The position numbers and the translations under genes were made by a program. The notes beneath the pieces were generated by a model. The model made no database searches and was not told where the DNA came from. It saw only the letters and a list, made by a program, of their open reading frames with translations. From positions 1 through 23,338 of the forward strand of contig JADNRY010000864.1 of assembly GCA_015501585.1 (NCBI GenBank): a DNA stretch of 23,338 nucleotides, written 5' to 3'. The stretch is from Rhodocollybia butyracea. Its lineage: Eukaryota > Basidiomycota > Agaricomycetes > Agaricales > Omphalotaceae. The first letter of the stretch is position 1; each line of letters begins with the position of its first letter. Shown piece after piece: positions 10,420 to 20,394 of the stretch.

Positions 10420-10940
10420 CTAAGGACGCACGATATCTCGCAACTGCGACTGTGAATCATTAAATTGCTTCTCCAGGTATTTTGCCTGTAACGCGATGCA
10501 GAATTAGCCAGCCAATTATAGAATGTAAAAGTTTCATATTCTCACCTTCTTATTCAAACTGATAATATCATCCGATAGTTCCTTCTCCTGAGTCTTCAGC
10601 TGTGTCTCCATCTCCTTCCTTGGAACCATCATAAACCTAATCAAGGTATATTGAGGTGGATTTCGCTCCAGAGATTGTTAGGAAACAAACATCTTTCCGA
10701 CACCCTTGTAAAGATTCACATCCTCCTTGATCGCACCAATTTCCTCTATTGTGAGGTGTAATATTCTCCGCTCACGTTCTTTCACAGAGGTTTGCTGCGT
10801 GGTAATACTATGTGCTCGTTGAGATTGTATTGCGGTTTGTTGTATTTGAACGAGGATCTTAAAAATTTGTATGAGTAAACTGCAGCGGGAACTGATATAA
10901 ACAAACGGACTTTGCGAAGAGTTTCATCTGGTAGAGACAT
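10420..10940 (-). CDS. PFD1: prefoldin subunit 1
   Basis: Exons 10940-10911, 10857-10691, 10636-10546 and 10485-10420 join cleanly to 117 residues. Introns are 53, 54 and 60 nt; the last two start GTTTGT and GTGAGA, the first has the less usual donor GTCCGT. The protein starts MSLPDETLRKILIQIQQTA and contains the family signature: NLYKGVGKMFMMVPRKEME, then a second helix with LSDDIISLNKKAKYLEKQF and SQSQLRDI. This is the beta-type prefoldin fold: two long coiled-coil helices around a small beta hairpin. Prefoldin is a cytosolic hexamer that hands unfolded actin and tubulin to the CCT chaperonin. The length is normal for the family and nothing is missing. It is divergent from the J-domain gene at 11053 and shares its short promoter. 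Confidence 0.93.
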
Positions 10941-11052
10941 GTTTGCGTGAGAAAAACTTTAGACGCCTATCTAGGCGCGTGGGGTAGCGCCACGGCGCTT
11001 AATTAACAATGACGTCGTTATATTTTAATTTCGTTCTTGCAGTCTTACCAGC
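10941..11052. promoter_or_regulatory. bidirectional promoter between prefoldin and J-domain genes
   Basis: Only 112 nt separate the two start codons, so both promoters and 5' leaders must lie here or overlap the genes. It contains two 14-bp palindromes with 6-bp arms and 2-bp spacers: CGCCTATCTAGGCG (10964-10977) and AGCGCCACGGCGCT (10986-10999), 22 bp centre to centre. A TTAATTAA palindrome (10999-11006) and TGACGTCG (11010-11017), close to a CRE-type site, follow. The regulator is unknown. Confidence 0.55.
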
Positions 11053-12006
11053 ATGTCCCAATTCCCTGGTATGTATATTCTACATCGTTTCTGTTTCGTA
11101 TATCTAAACTCTTCTTTTTTAGACTACTATGCCATCCTTGACATTCCCAAGACGGCAACACAAGACGAGATTCGTCAAGCTTACAAGAAAGAAAGTTTGA
11201 GGTAACTTTCTTAGCCCTCTCACTAATTGCCTTCCAAAGCTCATGGATCCAGGACGCATCCTGACCGTCTAGTGAATGCCGCTCCATCAGTAAAGAAGAG
11301 AGCCACGGAGAACTTCCAGGCAAGCTATCTCTTATCTCTCAATTCGTGACTTATAATGTTGGATTAGGCTGTTGCTGATGCATACTACGTGCTCTCAGAC
11401 CCAACACGGAGAAGGGAATATGATTCACTCCATTCATCCAGGTCATCTAGTGAACGTTCTCAAGATCCTAGCTCTTCCTCCACTTTCTTTTCGCAATTCA
11501 GCGGCCTGTTTGGTGGTGGAGCAGGTCCAGGCGCTCCGAATGGACAAACGCAACAACCAGATGCTGAAGGTGTCTTTACTGATGTATTTGAGGAGGTACG
11601 TACGTCTATTATTGCGCCTTTTTCTCTAATAAATTTCCACCTAGCTTTTACGCCCCGAGGTCGAGCGCAGAGTTCCTTGGTGGGGATACTTTGGCGCCGC
11701 TTGCGGTGGGGGTATTGGATTCATCGTCGCCAATGTTCCTGGCGCTATGGTGGGTGCATTTGCTGGGAACCGATTAGGTTCAATTAGAGATGCAAAGGGA
11801 AAGAGTGTTGCCGCAGTGTTTAATGAGCTGGGCGGATCCCAGAAAGTACGTTGGATACATCCTATCTATTGTTTTGCTTAGTATCTGATACTTCTCGTAC
11901 TTTACAGGCTGAGGTAATCCTTGTCAACTTTCTCTAGCCAGTCACTGACTCTTCATCTTAGATTTTGCGTGCTTTGGCATTAAAAGTGCTTGGATCTGCT
12001 TTTTAA
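11053..12006 (+). CDS. J-domain (DnaJ-type) co-chaperone with glycine-rich C-terminal segment
   Basis: Exons 11053-11068, 11123-11201, 11253-11319, 11368-11595, 11645-11845, 11908-11913 and 11962-12006 give 213 residues with no correction. Residues 6-70 form a J-domain: DYYAILDIP opening, the catalytic HPD at 34-36 that stimulates Hsp70 ATPase, then ENFQAVADAYYVLSDPTRRREYD. A Ser/Gly-rich linker follows, then VPWWGYFGAACGGGIGFI...NVPGAMVGAFAGN, a glycine-rich hydrophobic segment of the kind that inserts in or packs against a membrane, and a conserved-looking tail (RLGSIRDAKGKS, LRALALKVLGSAF). Intron 3 (11320-11367) begins GC, not GT. Exon 6 is only 6 nt (GCTGAG, Ala-Glu); skipping it would keep the frame. 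A J-protein for Hsp70 is clear; the compartment and client are unknown. Confidence 0.9.
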
Positions 12007-12315
12007 CGTTGTACCTCCTTTGGACATTTGTGTATATTTATCTAGTAATATATGCAGAACCGACTACTTGTAATAATAGCGTACATATCTTAGCATAACT
12101 CAAATCAATTGGGTGTTTCCGAAGCAGTCCATTGGTTATTACATTTGGACAAAAATAATAGGTATGACAGTTTTGTCAGAATGGATATGGTACATTTTGT
12201 GTAGGATAATAAAAAGCAATGCCAATAAGATTATGCAAGTATGTCATTGTATGCACAAGAGGAAAACAAGACTTCCTATAATTGAAAAACAATTTATCCT
12301 TTGATCAGAAAAGTG
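12007..12315. other. convergent intergenic spacer
   Basis: About 310 nt, AT-rich, between the 3' ends of the J-domain gene and the next minus-strand gene. It should hold both polyadenylation regions. I see no gene here. Confidence 0.4.
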
Positions 12316-13423
12316 TCAACGCCACATTTCCCCCACTTGGGCTTCATCGATAGTCAATATAGGTTGTAAAGCGCGAAGGGCTTCGTAATCTTCTGTAATG
12401 CTTCCGGCACCGTTCGCCATTGCGAGGCTCAGAGCGGCGATAGCCTTCTCTGATCGCGATGAAGGATATTCGCTCGTCAGAGGAAGAGTAAAGGGTATTG
12501 GAGATGATAAGACAGATGAATTCGTGGAGTGGGATGAAGAAAAAGTAATGTCCAGAGGTTGAGCAGCAACAGCGAATGCGGACTGAGTCGAGTCGGCGAG
12601 AAGCGGGCCCGACGTAGCAGTGAGAGATGAAGAGGACGGATAACGGTCTCTCTGGACGGGGTCCTCGTCCATATAATCGATAGACGGTGAACTGGGTGAT
12701 CTACTGCAGTATTAACAGAACAAGCATTTCGGGAAAGGAAAGCATCAGATAGATGACCGGAGAAAATTTGTATGTCATCGTTCTCTGATTCCGAGTCGGG
12801 GCGTGATGTAAAAGGCGCCTTCCGTGAGAGAAGTGAAGATCGCTTCAAACCTCGTTTCTGAGCGTCCTTCACTTTGTTAAATGCGTCCGATCGTGCTCGG
12901 GACTGCTCGTAGTCTCGCATACGACGTACGAAACCCTCGCCGCTTTCTGCGACGCTTCTTCTAAGCTCCCAGAATGCATTCGACCTGATCTGAGCAAGGT
13001 CATAAGGCGAAGGAGATTCTTCGTTACGAACACTCGTGTATACGGAATGCCGTTGTCGAGGTTCCCGGGAAAAACCAAACTCTGTTGATGATGAAGGAAA
13101 TGCAAATGGTTTGTTGATACTTCTTGGGGTATAATTTGGAGCAGCATCGTCATCCGAGCTTGTTCCAGAGGGCTAGGACGAGATTTAATTTCTGCGATCA
13201 AACAGTGGAAAATCAAACTCACTGAGCCATCTCTCCTGCGTCTTTTTGGACGCCAGGTTTCAGCATCCCTTTTGATGCTGGACAAGTCTCCATTTCCTGT
13301 GTTAGCAGGAAACGCTCTTTTCGTAGCCCCACACCATGAAGAATCACGATGAAGTGTTGAATTTGAAGAAGTAGCTGCTGATTGGGAGCGACGTCTACGG
13401 TTCATAGACCGCAGAGAGGACAT
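12316..13423 (-). CDS. uncharacterised basic, Ser-rich protein
   Basis: Exon 1 is 13423-13223 (67 codons, starting MSSLRSMNRRRRSQSAATSS); a 50-nt intron (GTGAGT...CCTAG, 13222-13173) joins it in phase to exon 2 from 13172. Exon 2 encodes SPYDLAQIRSNAFWELRRSV and RRMRDYEQSRARSDAFNKVK, basic and probably helical, then an acidic ESENDDIQIFSG. The final part, to the stop at 12316-12318, is in another frame and contains SEKAIAALSLAMANGAGSI and IDEAQVGEMW. No splice pair between 12757 and 12703 connects the two frames well: a 53-nt intron with the weak donor GTTAAT (12716-12664) would work, or one missing base. I recognise no named domain. Basic N terminus plus acidic patch would suit a nuclear protein, but this is a guess. 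The two ends of the gene are secure; the join is not. Confidence 0.65.
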
Positions 13424-13822
13424 GAAACGGTTTAATCAAGAAGGTGTGCAGAGACAACGCAGGATGCTCTGGGAATGCGGAGGAATGCGGTCCAAAAAAC
13501 AACGAACAAGGAACCAGGCAATGGAAGGACCGATTACTTAAACTGATCTCCAATTAGCGCTCATATGTAATCCCATCTAACTCACGACAACTCAATGTAA
13601 GTCAATTCGGCAGTCGCTACCATTGTTTTTGTGTTATTGTTCCACCTATTTTGGATGAGAATTCTAAAAAGTATGACTTGCGGTCGGAGGAGACACGGCC
13701 CCTCTAGTTCCAAAATCGCTGTGACCTGGAATAATCTAGCCAATGGGTTGATTCCCAGGTCCGTTCCGCTCAACGCACTAAGTATGTGGCGGGGGGAATG
13801 GGGAGAAGGTACGGTTACAATT
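13424..13822. other. intergenic, about 400 nt
   Basis: Upstream region of the 13423 gene and 3' flank of the 13823 gene, both on the minus strand. Short frames on both strands (13582-13773, 13631-13852) show nothing protein-like. No repeat or RNA gene is seen. Confidence 0.4.
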
Positions 13823-16800
13823 TCATTCAGACGTATTGTGCACCAACACTAGGTTATAATGGGGGTATCGCCCATGATACACTAGGCGTGATTTGAGATT
13901 AGGTATCCTCTCCTTTACGCTAGTAGCTTCGCCGTGGTTAACTTTGGAATGAATCTGGTTCTCGAGTTGGCACGTATTGAAAAACAACGGAGAAGTACAC
14001 ATACAGCGTCCAGCAAGATGTCACCAACGGGAGCCAGCTGACTTATCAGCAGTCGGCAGTAGTCGTTTTCCGTACCTCCTTGATTTCGTAGTGTTCTTCT
14101 AAGCTCGACGCAGAAGCTCATGGTCCAGGGTGAATTTAATACAAACTGAACTGCAGAAAACGAATTTATTTCAGCTCTGGAAGATATAGATATCAGGGTA
14201 ATCCAGTACCTGTCAGCGAATCCGAGTCTAGAAGGCGTATGAGGGCACCACAAATCCCCAGGGACACAAGGAGAGCGACAGGTTTTTGATCTTCTACAAA
14301 ATTACGGCGAAGAATGAGGGTCAGCGCATCTCGTAGATGATCCCAAGCTTCTACGCAGTTAAGAGGATCCAACAAGCTTCCTGTAGACATGATGTGATGC
14401 GCAAAAACTACCTAAAAAGTTATGTTGAGGAAAGATATATGCATTATCTGTCCCTTACGAACCAGTTAAACTGAGATTTGAGCTCCCGGAATCCAGGGCA
14501 AAACTTCCATATATCATCTTGCTTGGGGTTTTTGATGGGTGCAGTGGAGTCTGTGTCAAGAACAGAGAACGCAGTAACTGCTGCGTCCCGAAGGTAAGTT
14601 AAGGATAGAGGTTCTATATCTTTCTTTGAAAGTCGATTGATTAAGGAGGAGAGGAGGTTCAAGATGGGTTGCCGTTGAATGCGTTTTTGACCCTCAGCAT
14701 TGTGCCAGATACGTATAACAAAGTAGAGAACAAGTCGGAGTTCTTCGGCCTCGGTATTCGATAGATTGTTGCCGGGTTCCACAGAGTGAATTAAATATCT
14801 ATCAAAACATTCCAACACGTCAAAATTGTCGACGGAGCACTTACCTCCTCGTTCGAAGAATCACTGGACCCAAACAATACTCAGCGATAAACTCTTAAGA
14901 GATACGATACAAATACTTACTTTCATCCATTCGTTCGACAAACCGTATCTTTCTGTCTTCGCAAACCTGAGTTAAAGCCTCCGTGAACGTTCTATCATCG
15001 ACCAAGGTTAGTGATTCTAGGATAGTAGAATTCACTGCTATTGCTATCAATCCTTCCATATAAGCTAACAGGTTCAAACTCTACTCACAATCAGGCCTTC
15101 GGTTAAGCCCTGCTTCTAGAACCAGTAGGACGAATAGCCCCAGCAGATATTTAACCGAAGACTCTGCCCTGTGAAGAGTCCGCGCGTGGACGAGTTCGTG
15201 GCGGAGTAGGTGATTCGCAGCGCAACATGAATTGAATAGGACAACAAAGAACATTTTCTGTAAAGATGCTGCCTGGCCAGATGCAAGAAGAACCGTCATG
15301 CTATGATGCAGAATTTGCTAAATGAAAAGTTCAAGATTGTCTTCATAAAAAAACAAAGTCTGCACTTACCACTATCGCAAGATCTGCAGAGGCCGGATTT
15401 TTCTCAAGAACATTATAAGCATTGGAATAGCTTGATACGAGGCAACGTCCGAGACCTGGAGATGATATAACCAAGTGGCAGTCTAACGCAACATTAATTC
15501 CCTTGTTATGGCCGACGATGGATCCTTACGAGCTGAGTGATACACTCCGTTTTTGCGACTCTATAGTCATTCCATGTTTCCCAACACCAAGGCAGAGTAT
15601 TTCCCCATTGCAATAACAGTACCTGGGCCTTATCGAGAGGTTCGTGTGGAGTGATATGCGCTAGTGATTCGTCCTCCTGTACAACGTTCGAAGCGAGAAC
15701 AGTCTGTATCATGTCTAGAAGACCACTCAAAGTCCGGGGCTGGAAAGGTGAAGTAGGTTGATTTCGATGCAGCTCCGAATTGGAAACCTGAAACGAGATC
15801 GCATAACGTTATCCGGGGGAGTATGGAACAAGAACTCACAGCATAAAGTGAGATAATCATGGCAAAACTCAGACGCATATGGCTGATATGTTTCTGAGTG
15901 GTGTACATGGAATCAGTGTCTGAATTTGTGAGAACGTATTGGTCTAAGATCTTTGAAATATCCGTCGCCCCAGGGCTAAGAGAAAGAGATCAAGAAAAGG
16001 GAAGAGGGCCGGGGCAAGCACATACGTGTTCTGGTCATCATTCCAGGGATTATACTTTTGCAGTCGAGGTCCAATGATGTAGACAGCGAATGTGAGCTGG
16101 ATTGCCAGTCGTTTTGCGGCCGGAGATGCATTAGCAGAAGTAATCACAGCAGGGACCATGTTCCATTTCTCTGACAAAGAGAAAATCGTCAATCGTAAAT
16201 TTCTTTTCTAAGTGAGATAATCTCAACCTGGAAGCTGGGCGGCTGCTCTCAGACCGTCATCCTCGAGCTGAGTCTTCATTGCTCCGTGGACTGTCCGATC
16301 CGCGGAAGGGCCGCATGCTAAAATTACCGTGACTCCGCCCAGCTTGGCAATAAGCCCATCTACCCAGCATACGACGGTCGATGCCATAGTTCCAGGGGCC
16401 AGAGCTTTCACGGCCAGGCTGTGGAAGATTCTTCTCTGGGCGAATATTAACACTAGAAAACAAGGGCTGACTATCCAGAGACCATAAATCTGAAATATAT
16501 CCAGAATTGGGTCAACACCTACCAAGAAAAGCAAATAGCTGCACTTGTTCTAGAGCGTCTGGCCGGCCTGTTATAATCCCATCTAGATAAGTGTTGATCG
16601 TGTTCGACGCTTCCAAAATTTTTCGATGAAGCTGATCAAGGCTGTCAACCTGGATGTTTGTCGTTCTTTTTACAGACTCACATCTTCGACGTTCTAAAGG
16701 ATCGTTAAGGCAACCATTTATCAAACTATCAAGTACAAGCTTACTGCAGCGATATCTGCGAGCCGAGCATTTTTCAAGAACCGTATGGCCTTTGTAAATG

Positions 16801-16923
16801 CCTCATAGAGGTTGGAATCAGTGTTGGAAGTGCTGGATGTGGGACAGAAGACGATAAATTCAACCAAGTCACCATAGAGCTCTCTAGGTCAGAATCATCG
16901 GTTTCGCTATCGTCGTGATGCAT
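13823..16923 (-). CDS. large uncharacterised helical protein with about 15 exons
   Basis: Start ATG at 16923 gives MHHDDSETDDSDLESSM, a short acidic N terminus; a 71-nt intron (16872-16802) leads to AFTKAIRFLKNARLADIAA. I could follow exons to a stop at 13825-13823. Introns placed with good sites include 16522-16453, 14844-14799 and 14004-13955 (GTATGT). The product is roughly 800 residues of amphipathic helices, such as LIAKLGGVTVILACGPSADR, AIQLTFAVYIIGPRLQKYNP, LLQWGNTLPWCWETWNDYR, VLYFVIRIWHNAEGQKRIQR and LRDALTLILRRNFVEDQKPV. The repeated Leu/Ala helices could be an ARM/HEAT-like fold, but no signature is visible and I find no membrane spans or catalytic motif. Several splice choices are ambiguous, including a 12-nt exon (16693-16682) and a 27-nt intron (14920-14894). 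It ends 122 nt downstream of RPC37 on the same strand. The gene is real; exact exons and function are uncertain. Confidence 0.7.
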
Positions 16924-17044
16924 ACGTGGTGAAAGTGAAGGTTAAAGAGTCGATGACCGTTCAGTGATTGACAGGTGCAAAGCCACCAGAGAAGCGAACG
17001 GCCAAGTACAATTGCCGCGTACAATAAAAGAGACACTAGAACTT

Positions 17045-17982
17045 TCATGGTTTTTGCGCAGTTCGCAGAAATGTAGTTACATCGGTACTACAGTGAAGAT
17101 CTGCGCTATTGTAGGAAAAGAAATTATCCAGCGAGTGACTAGCTTCTTCCGTCTAAAAGCTCATGAGGGAGAAACAAGATGATCAGACGTATAAAACAGA
17201 CCTGTGTACCACAAAATTCGAGGCTTTGCCATGATTCTTCTGCTCGGCACGAAGGAGAGCAATCATTTCTCTTCTTGCGTTGGATAGCTGAGCAAAATTT
17301 CCAGCTTTATCGTCTGTTTTCTTAGCAGAAACCTGAACTTCCTTCGCTTCACCTGCCGTCGATGCCTTTTTTTCCTTCTTCTTTGGAGCTACTGCAGGTA
17401 ACGATATCTCATCTGGTCGGGCGGAGGACGTCGTCAGAATCAGAGTCAGATTCATCCCTCCCCGTCGTTTGCTTTTGCGGGATGTAATGTCCAAATATGT
17501 GAGAGTCGGGCGAAACTGATGGGTTGCGTCGATAGGATGTAAATGTAGTTCATCTATAGACTGTTAAAGATAGCGTACACATAAGTGAGGATAAGCTCAC
17601 TGTTGTGGACAAATCCTAGCATTTGAGCGGCTCGTTGTGGAATTTCTTCGCTTCTCATGCGTATTCTGCTAGACGCGGCTCCTCCCTTCCCTTCGCTTGC
17701 CCTTCGACTCCTGATTCTTTTCACGATCATCTTCTAGCTGGTTTTTACCGAGTTCACGAGCGCGTTCGCTGTTAAATACCTCGGGACGAGTGTCGGCTGG
17801 TACATGGATCTCTAAAATGCGAGCTTGAGGTTTAATTCTCGCGGTAATTCGTTACCACTGGCCTCGGCCGATGGAGGAGGCTGAAGAGGACGAGACAATA
17901 GTGGAAACTGGTGTATTTGCAAAGAAAGTCTGTTGGAAAGCCGTATCGGTATCCTGCTGATGATCTCATCGTCGTGGTCCAT
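17045..17982 (-). CDS. RPC37: RNA polymerase III subunit RPC37/Rpc5, interrupted by seven one-base shifts in this sequence
   Basis: Three exons: 17982-17601, 17553-17202 and 17152-17045, with introns of 47 nt (GTGAGC) and 49 nt (GTCTGT). Read with frame adjustments they give about 282 residues matching the Rpc5 family: IPIRLSNRLSLQIHQFPLLS at the start, ARILEIHVPADTRPEVFNSE, EKNQESK, MRSEEIPQRAAQML, ELHLHPIDATHQFRPTLTYL, then SRKSKRRGG, EAKEVQVSAKK, RREMIALLRAE and a C terminus DNFFSYNSADLHCSTDVTTF. Rpc37 pairs with Rpc53 on the Pol III core and acts in initiation, termination and reinitiation at tRNA and 5S genes. The frame breaks near 17852, 17660, 17684, 17456, 17418-17424 (two) and 17225, nearly all beside runs of 2-4 equal bases and all consistent with a missing base. 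With seven bases added the exon phases close exactly. Because the gene is normally essential, consensus error is more likely than a pseudogene. Confidence 0.85.
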
Positions 17983-18280
17983 GTTCAGGCTGGGCGCTTA
18001 ATCTCCGTTGTTCCAATACTTAAAGATACATTAAATTTATAAAACATCTTCCACTTATCACTGTCTATAGTCAGCTCTCACTGAATAATCGCTACTAGAC
18101 GCATTTTGGTTGATAATGAATGGTAGCATGGCCCGGGTACTGTCCAAAGGAACCAGAGGCGTTGTTCTACCGGAAGTAGGAAAATGAAAAGTCGGAGACG
18201 GAGACACAGGAGGTTGGATCTAGTGTCTAAAGAGCGTGTAGAACCCAAAGATAATTCCGAGTCCCTCGACGAAGCAAAAG
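17983..18280. other. intergenic, RPC37 promoter side
   Basis: About 300 nt between the end of the two-span protein gene and RPC37, both on the minus strand. No gene, repeat or RNA seen. It should hold the terminator of the upstream gene and the RPC37 promoter. Confidence 0.4.
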
Positions 18281-18756
18281 TTAAGGCTCTTGTCTCCGGG
18301 TTCTAATTGGCATTCTTCTGTTCCATCTGTTTGAGGACGAAGTGTCAGAGACATTACGCCCGCCAGCAGTCGGGGTGCGATATCTATCTGTTTCAGATCT
18401 CCTCTGATCAAGTGCTGTATCTTGAATCAGGGACTCTCTCTCATGTCTCCTGACAGCGCGACCAAGACTATGAGTAGCGAAAAATGGAAGCAACTGCCCC
18501 TGGCACAGTGGAACTGACATCAGATAACCAGAGCTATTTGTAGATTCTGGGTAGACTTACAATATATCCCGACCCAAACCATCAACCATAAGCGGTATTG
18601 GGTCATGCCTACGACGGCGATTATAGCGACACCAATTATAGCTGCACTCGTCATTATCGTGTACCACAGCTATGTATAGTTGATAAGCATAATGGATTGC
18701 GTTAACAGAACATCACCGACCTCGTCCTTCATTGCTCTTCGGAATAGCATAGGCAT
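18281..18756 (-). CDS. small two-span membrane protein
   Basis: Exons 18756-18721, 18669-18561 and 18513-18281 join in phase to 125 residues; introns are 51 nt (GTCGGT) and 47 nt (GTAAGT...GTCAG). The protein starts MPMLFRRAMKDELWYTIMTS, then AAIIGVAIIAVVGM (span 1), YRLWLMVWVGIYFPLC (span 2, ending near LLPFF), and a basic, Arg/Ser-rich tail (VRRHERESL, RRSETDRYRTPTAGGRN). The basic tail suggests it faces the cytosol. I do not recognise the family. It starts only 81 nt downstream of the stop of the multi-pass protein gene on the same strand, so the two could be mis-split parts of one locus; the separate ATG and the clean three-exon structure favour a separate gene. Confidence 0.6.
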
Positions 18757-18837
18757 ATAATGACTGATTCTACTCAAAGTAGAGGGCGCCAAAGACGCAG
18801 GACGTCCCCTGGATAAGGGCGGGAAGTGCTTGTACTT

Positions 18838-20262
18838 TCAGATTGGGGCGTCTGTGTCTAAGCTCGGATCTGTGTAAAAATGGTGAAGATAGTCGCTCAT
18901 GGATTGGCTCTGTACTGGGGAATCTACATTTGACTTGATATCACCATCTGAGTGCGGTGCTGTGGGAGAGATGCCAACTTCTTCTGGCTTGTGACCAAAG
19001 GTACTGTGGGTGGTTTTTCACTAGCAGCGAATGGCTGAAAGTCCATCGAAAGTCGATCCGAGATACGGTACCTCGCAACAAGAGAATGTCGCGATTTCCA
19101 GACCGCGTAAAGGACTAGAATAGCACAGTAGTACGGTAGTAAGCTACTAGTTTTGGAAACTTGATCAAAGAAAAACGTACAGCAACAGCATAGGAAAAGG
19201 GATTGCACGAGTTGAATCACAATAAAAACTCTCATCCAAACCATACTATCCGTGCGTAAGCAGCTGACTATCTGAAGTATCAGGGCTAAAAAAACTAATG
19301 ATCATCAACTCAATACACTCACCTGTTAACCTGGGAGCGCTTCGCAGTGTGATCAAGTCTACTAAACTAACAACCATGATGCCAAGGGTGAGAATGGAGA
19401 GTGGGATTAGAACAAGGGTGGAATTGTCCAGACATTTGTAGGCCTTGTACCCAAAAATTCCGGACATCTAACAGAAAACTGAGTACTTGTGGGTGTGCAA
19501 AGCAGGTAGATCTACATACTATCAGACCGAGAGACACTGTAGCAGTGATATCTCCAACGATCATCATACTGCGAGAGTTAGTTTGTTGCTGGATATTGGA
19601 AGGGCTGCCAGACTCACCCTTCACAGTTCACTTTCGAGGTCATGAATGAAGCAATCTGGGGAACCAGCCCGATAAATGCTATAATCTGGCTTGCAAAAAG
19701 TGTCTGGAAGAGATATTTTCGCTGTACATTGATGCGACGAATGTAGTTGCCTGAAATGAACGCGTTCCATAGAAAGATAGTTGCGAGCACGCTCAGAAAC
19801 AACAATAATGCGATCGCTTCCGTTAAATCTGAACGATAGGGAGCCGCAATGAGGGATCCATCTGGAAGAGCAGCGTAGTTAGGATGAAAATTCGAGATGG
19901 GATCGTCGTTGTAATATAGAGGATAATCTGCATGGTTGGAATTATATTACTGGCGATCTCGGATTATAGAGCAGTAAGTATACTGGCCTGGTATCAGCAG
20001 AGTAGTGGTAAGTTGAATGACCACTTCAGCCGGGTATTCATTTGTTGAAGGAGCGAGAGTAGCGCGGGGTAAGACGCGATGTTCTGTGGGTTCCGTAGGG
20101 GAGCAGTTGAAACTGGGTCTTGAGGGAGTGGGCAAAAACATCCTGAAATGAAGGGAGTGACTGAGGAACTTGTAATGGAGAAATATCAGAGCACCTGAGT
20201 GCCATTTCAATGGTAACAGTCAGAACAAGTCCCTGCTTATTCCGTGTCACAACGTCAATCAT
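18838..20262 (-). CDS. multi-pass membrane protein with extracytoplasmic N terminus
   Basis: Start ATG at 20262 (alternative 20205). Introns at 20194-20143, about 19987-19928, 19617-19569, 19519-19468, 19322-19268 and 19180-19115. After ~110 N-terminal residues rich in Pro/Thr come hydrophobic spans: AIALLLFLSVLATIFLWNAF, QTLFASQIIAFIGLVPQIAS, MMIVGDITATVSLGLI continuing into GIFGYKAY, TLVLIPLSILTLGIMVVSLV, and VFIVIQLVQSLFLCCCFLYA. This makes at least five spans, then a cytosolic-type tail with YRISDRLSMDFQPF. The second intron works in phase only with a GC donor (CAG|GCCAGT) or with an indel. Near 18950 the frame must shift by one base to continue to DGDIKSNVDSPVQSQSMSDY and a natural end at 18840-18838; without it the frame stops at 18926-18924. 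I cannot name the family. Confidence 0.65.
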
Positions 20263-20394
20263 TTTAACAGTCAATACTCTGTTAATAGCACAAGGCCGGC
20301 ACGGTCAAATTGTTCGACTTCATTTGGAAATGAGTTAGGTAATCTTGCTTATGCTTGGGGTTTTACCTCGTTTCCCAAAACCTAAACCGTCGCG
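20263..20394. promoter_or_regulatory. short divergent promoter between multi-pass protein and AK6/FAP7
   Basis: Only 132 nt lie between the two start codons on opposite strands. Both promoters and leaders must fit here or overlap the genes. I see no clear TATA box or palindrome. Confidence 0.4.

Noticed and set aside
12113..12304. Plus-strand 63-codon frame in the convergent spacer
   Set aside because: AT-rich, lysine/isoleucine-biased translation typical of noncoding spacer; no splice or domain evidence.
16964..17182. Plus-strand frame of 72 codons between two minus-strand genes
   Set aside because: It overlaps the last exon and intron of RPC37, which explains the sequence better.
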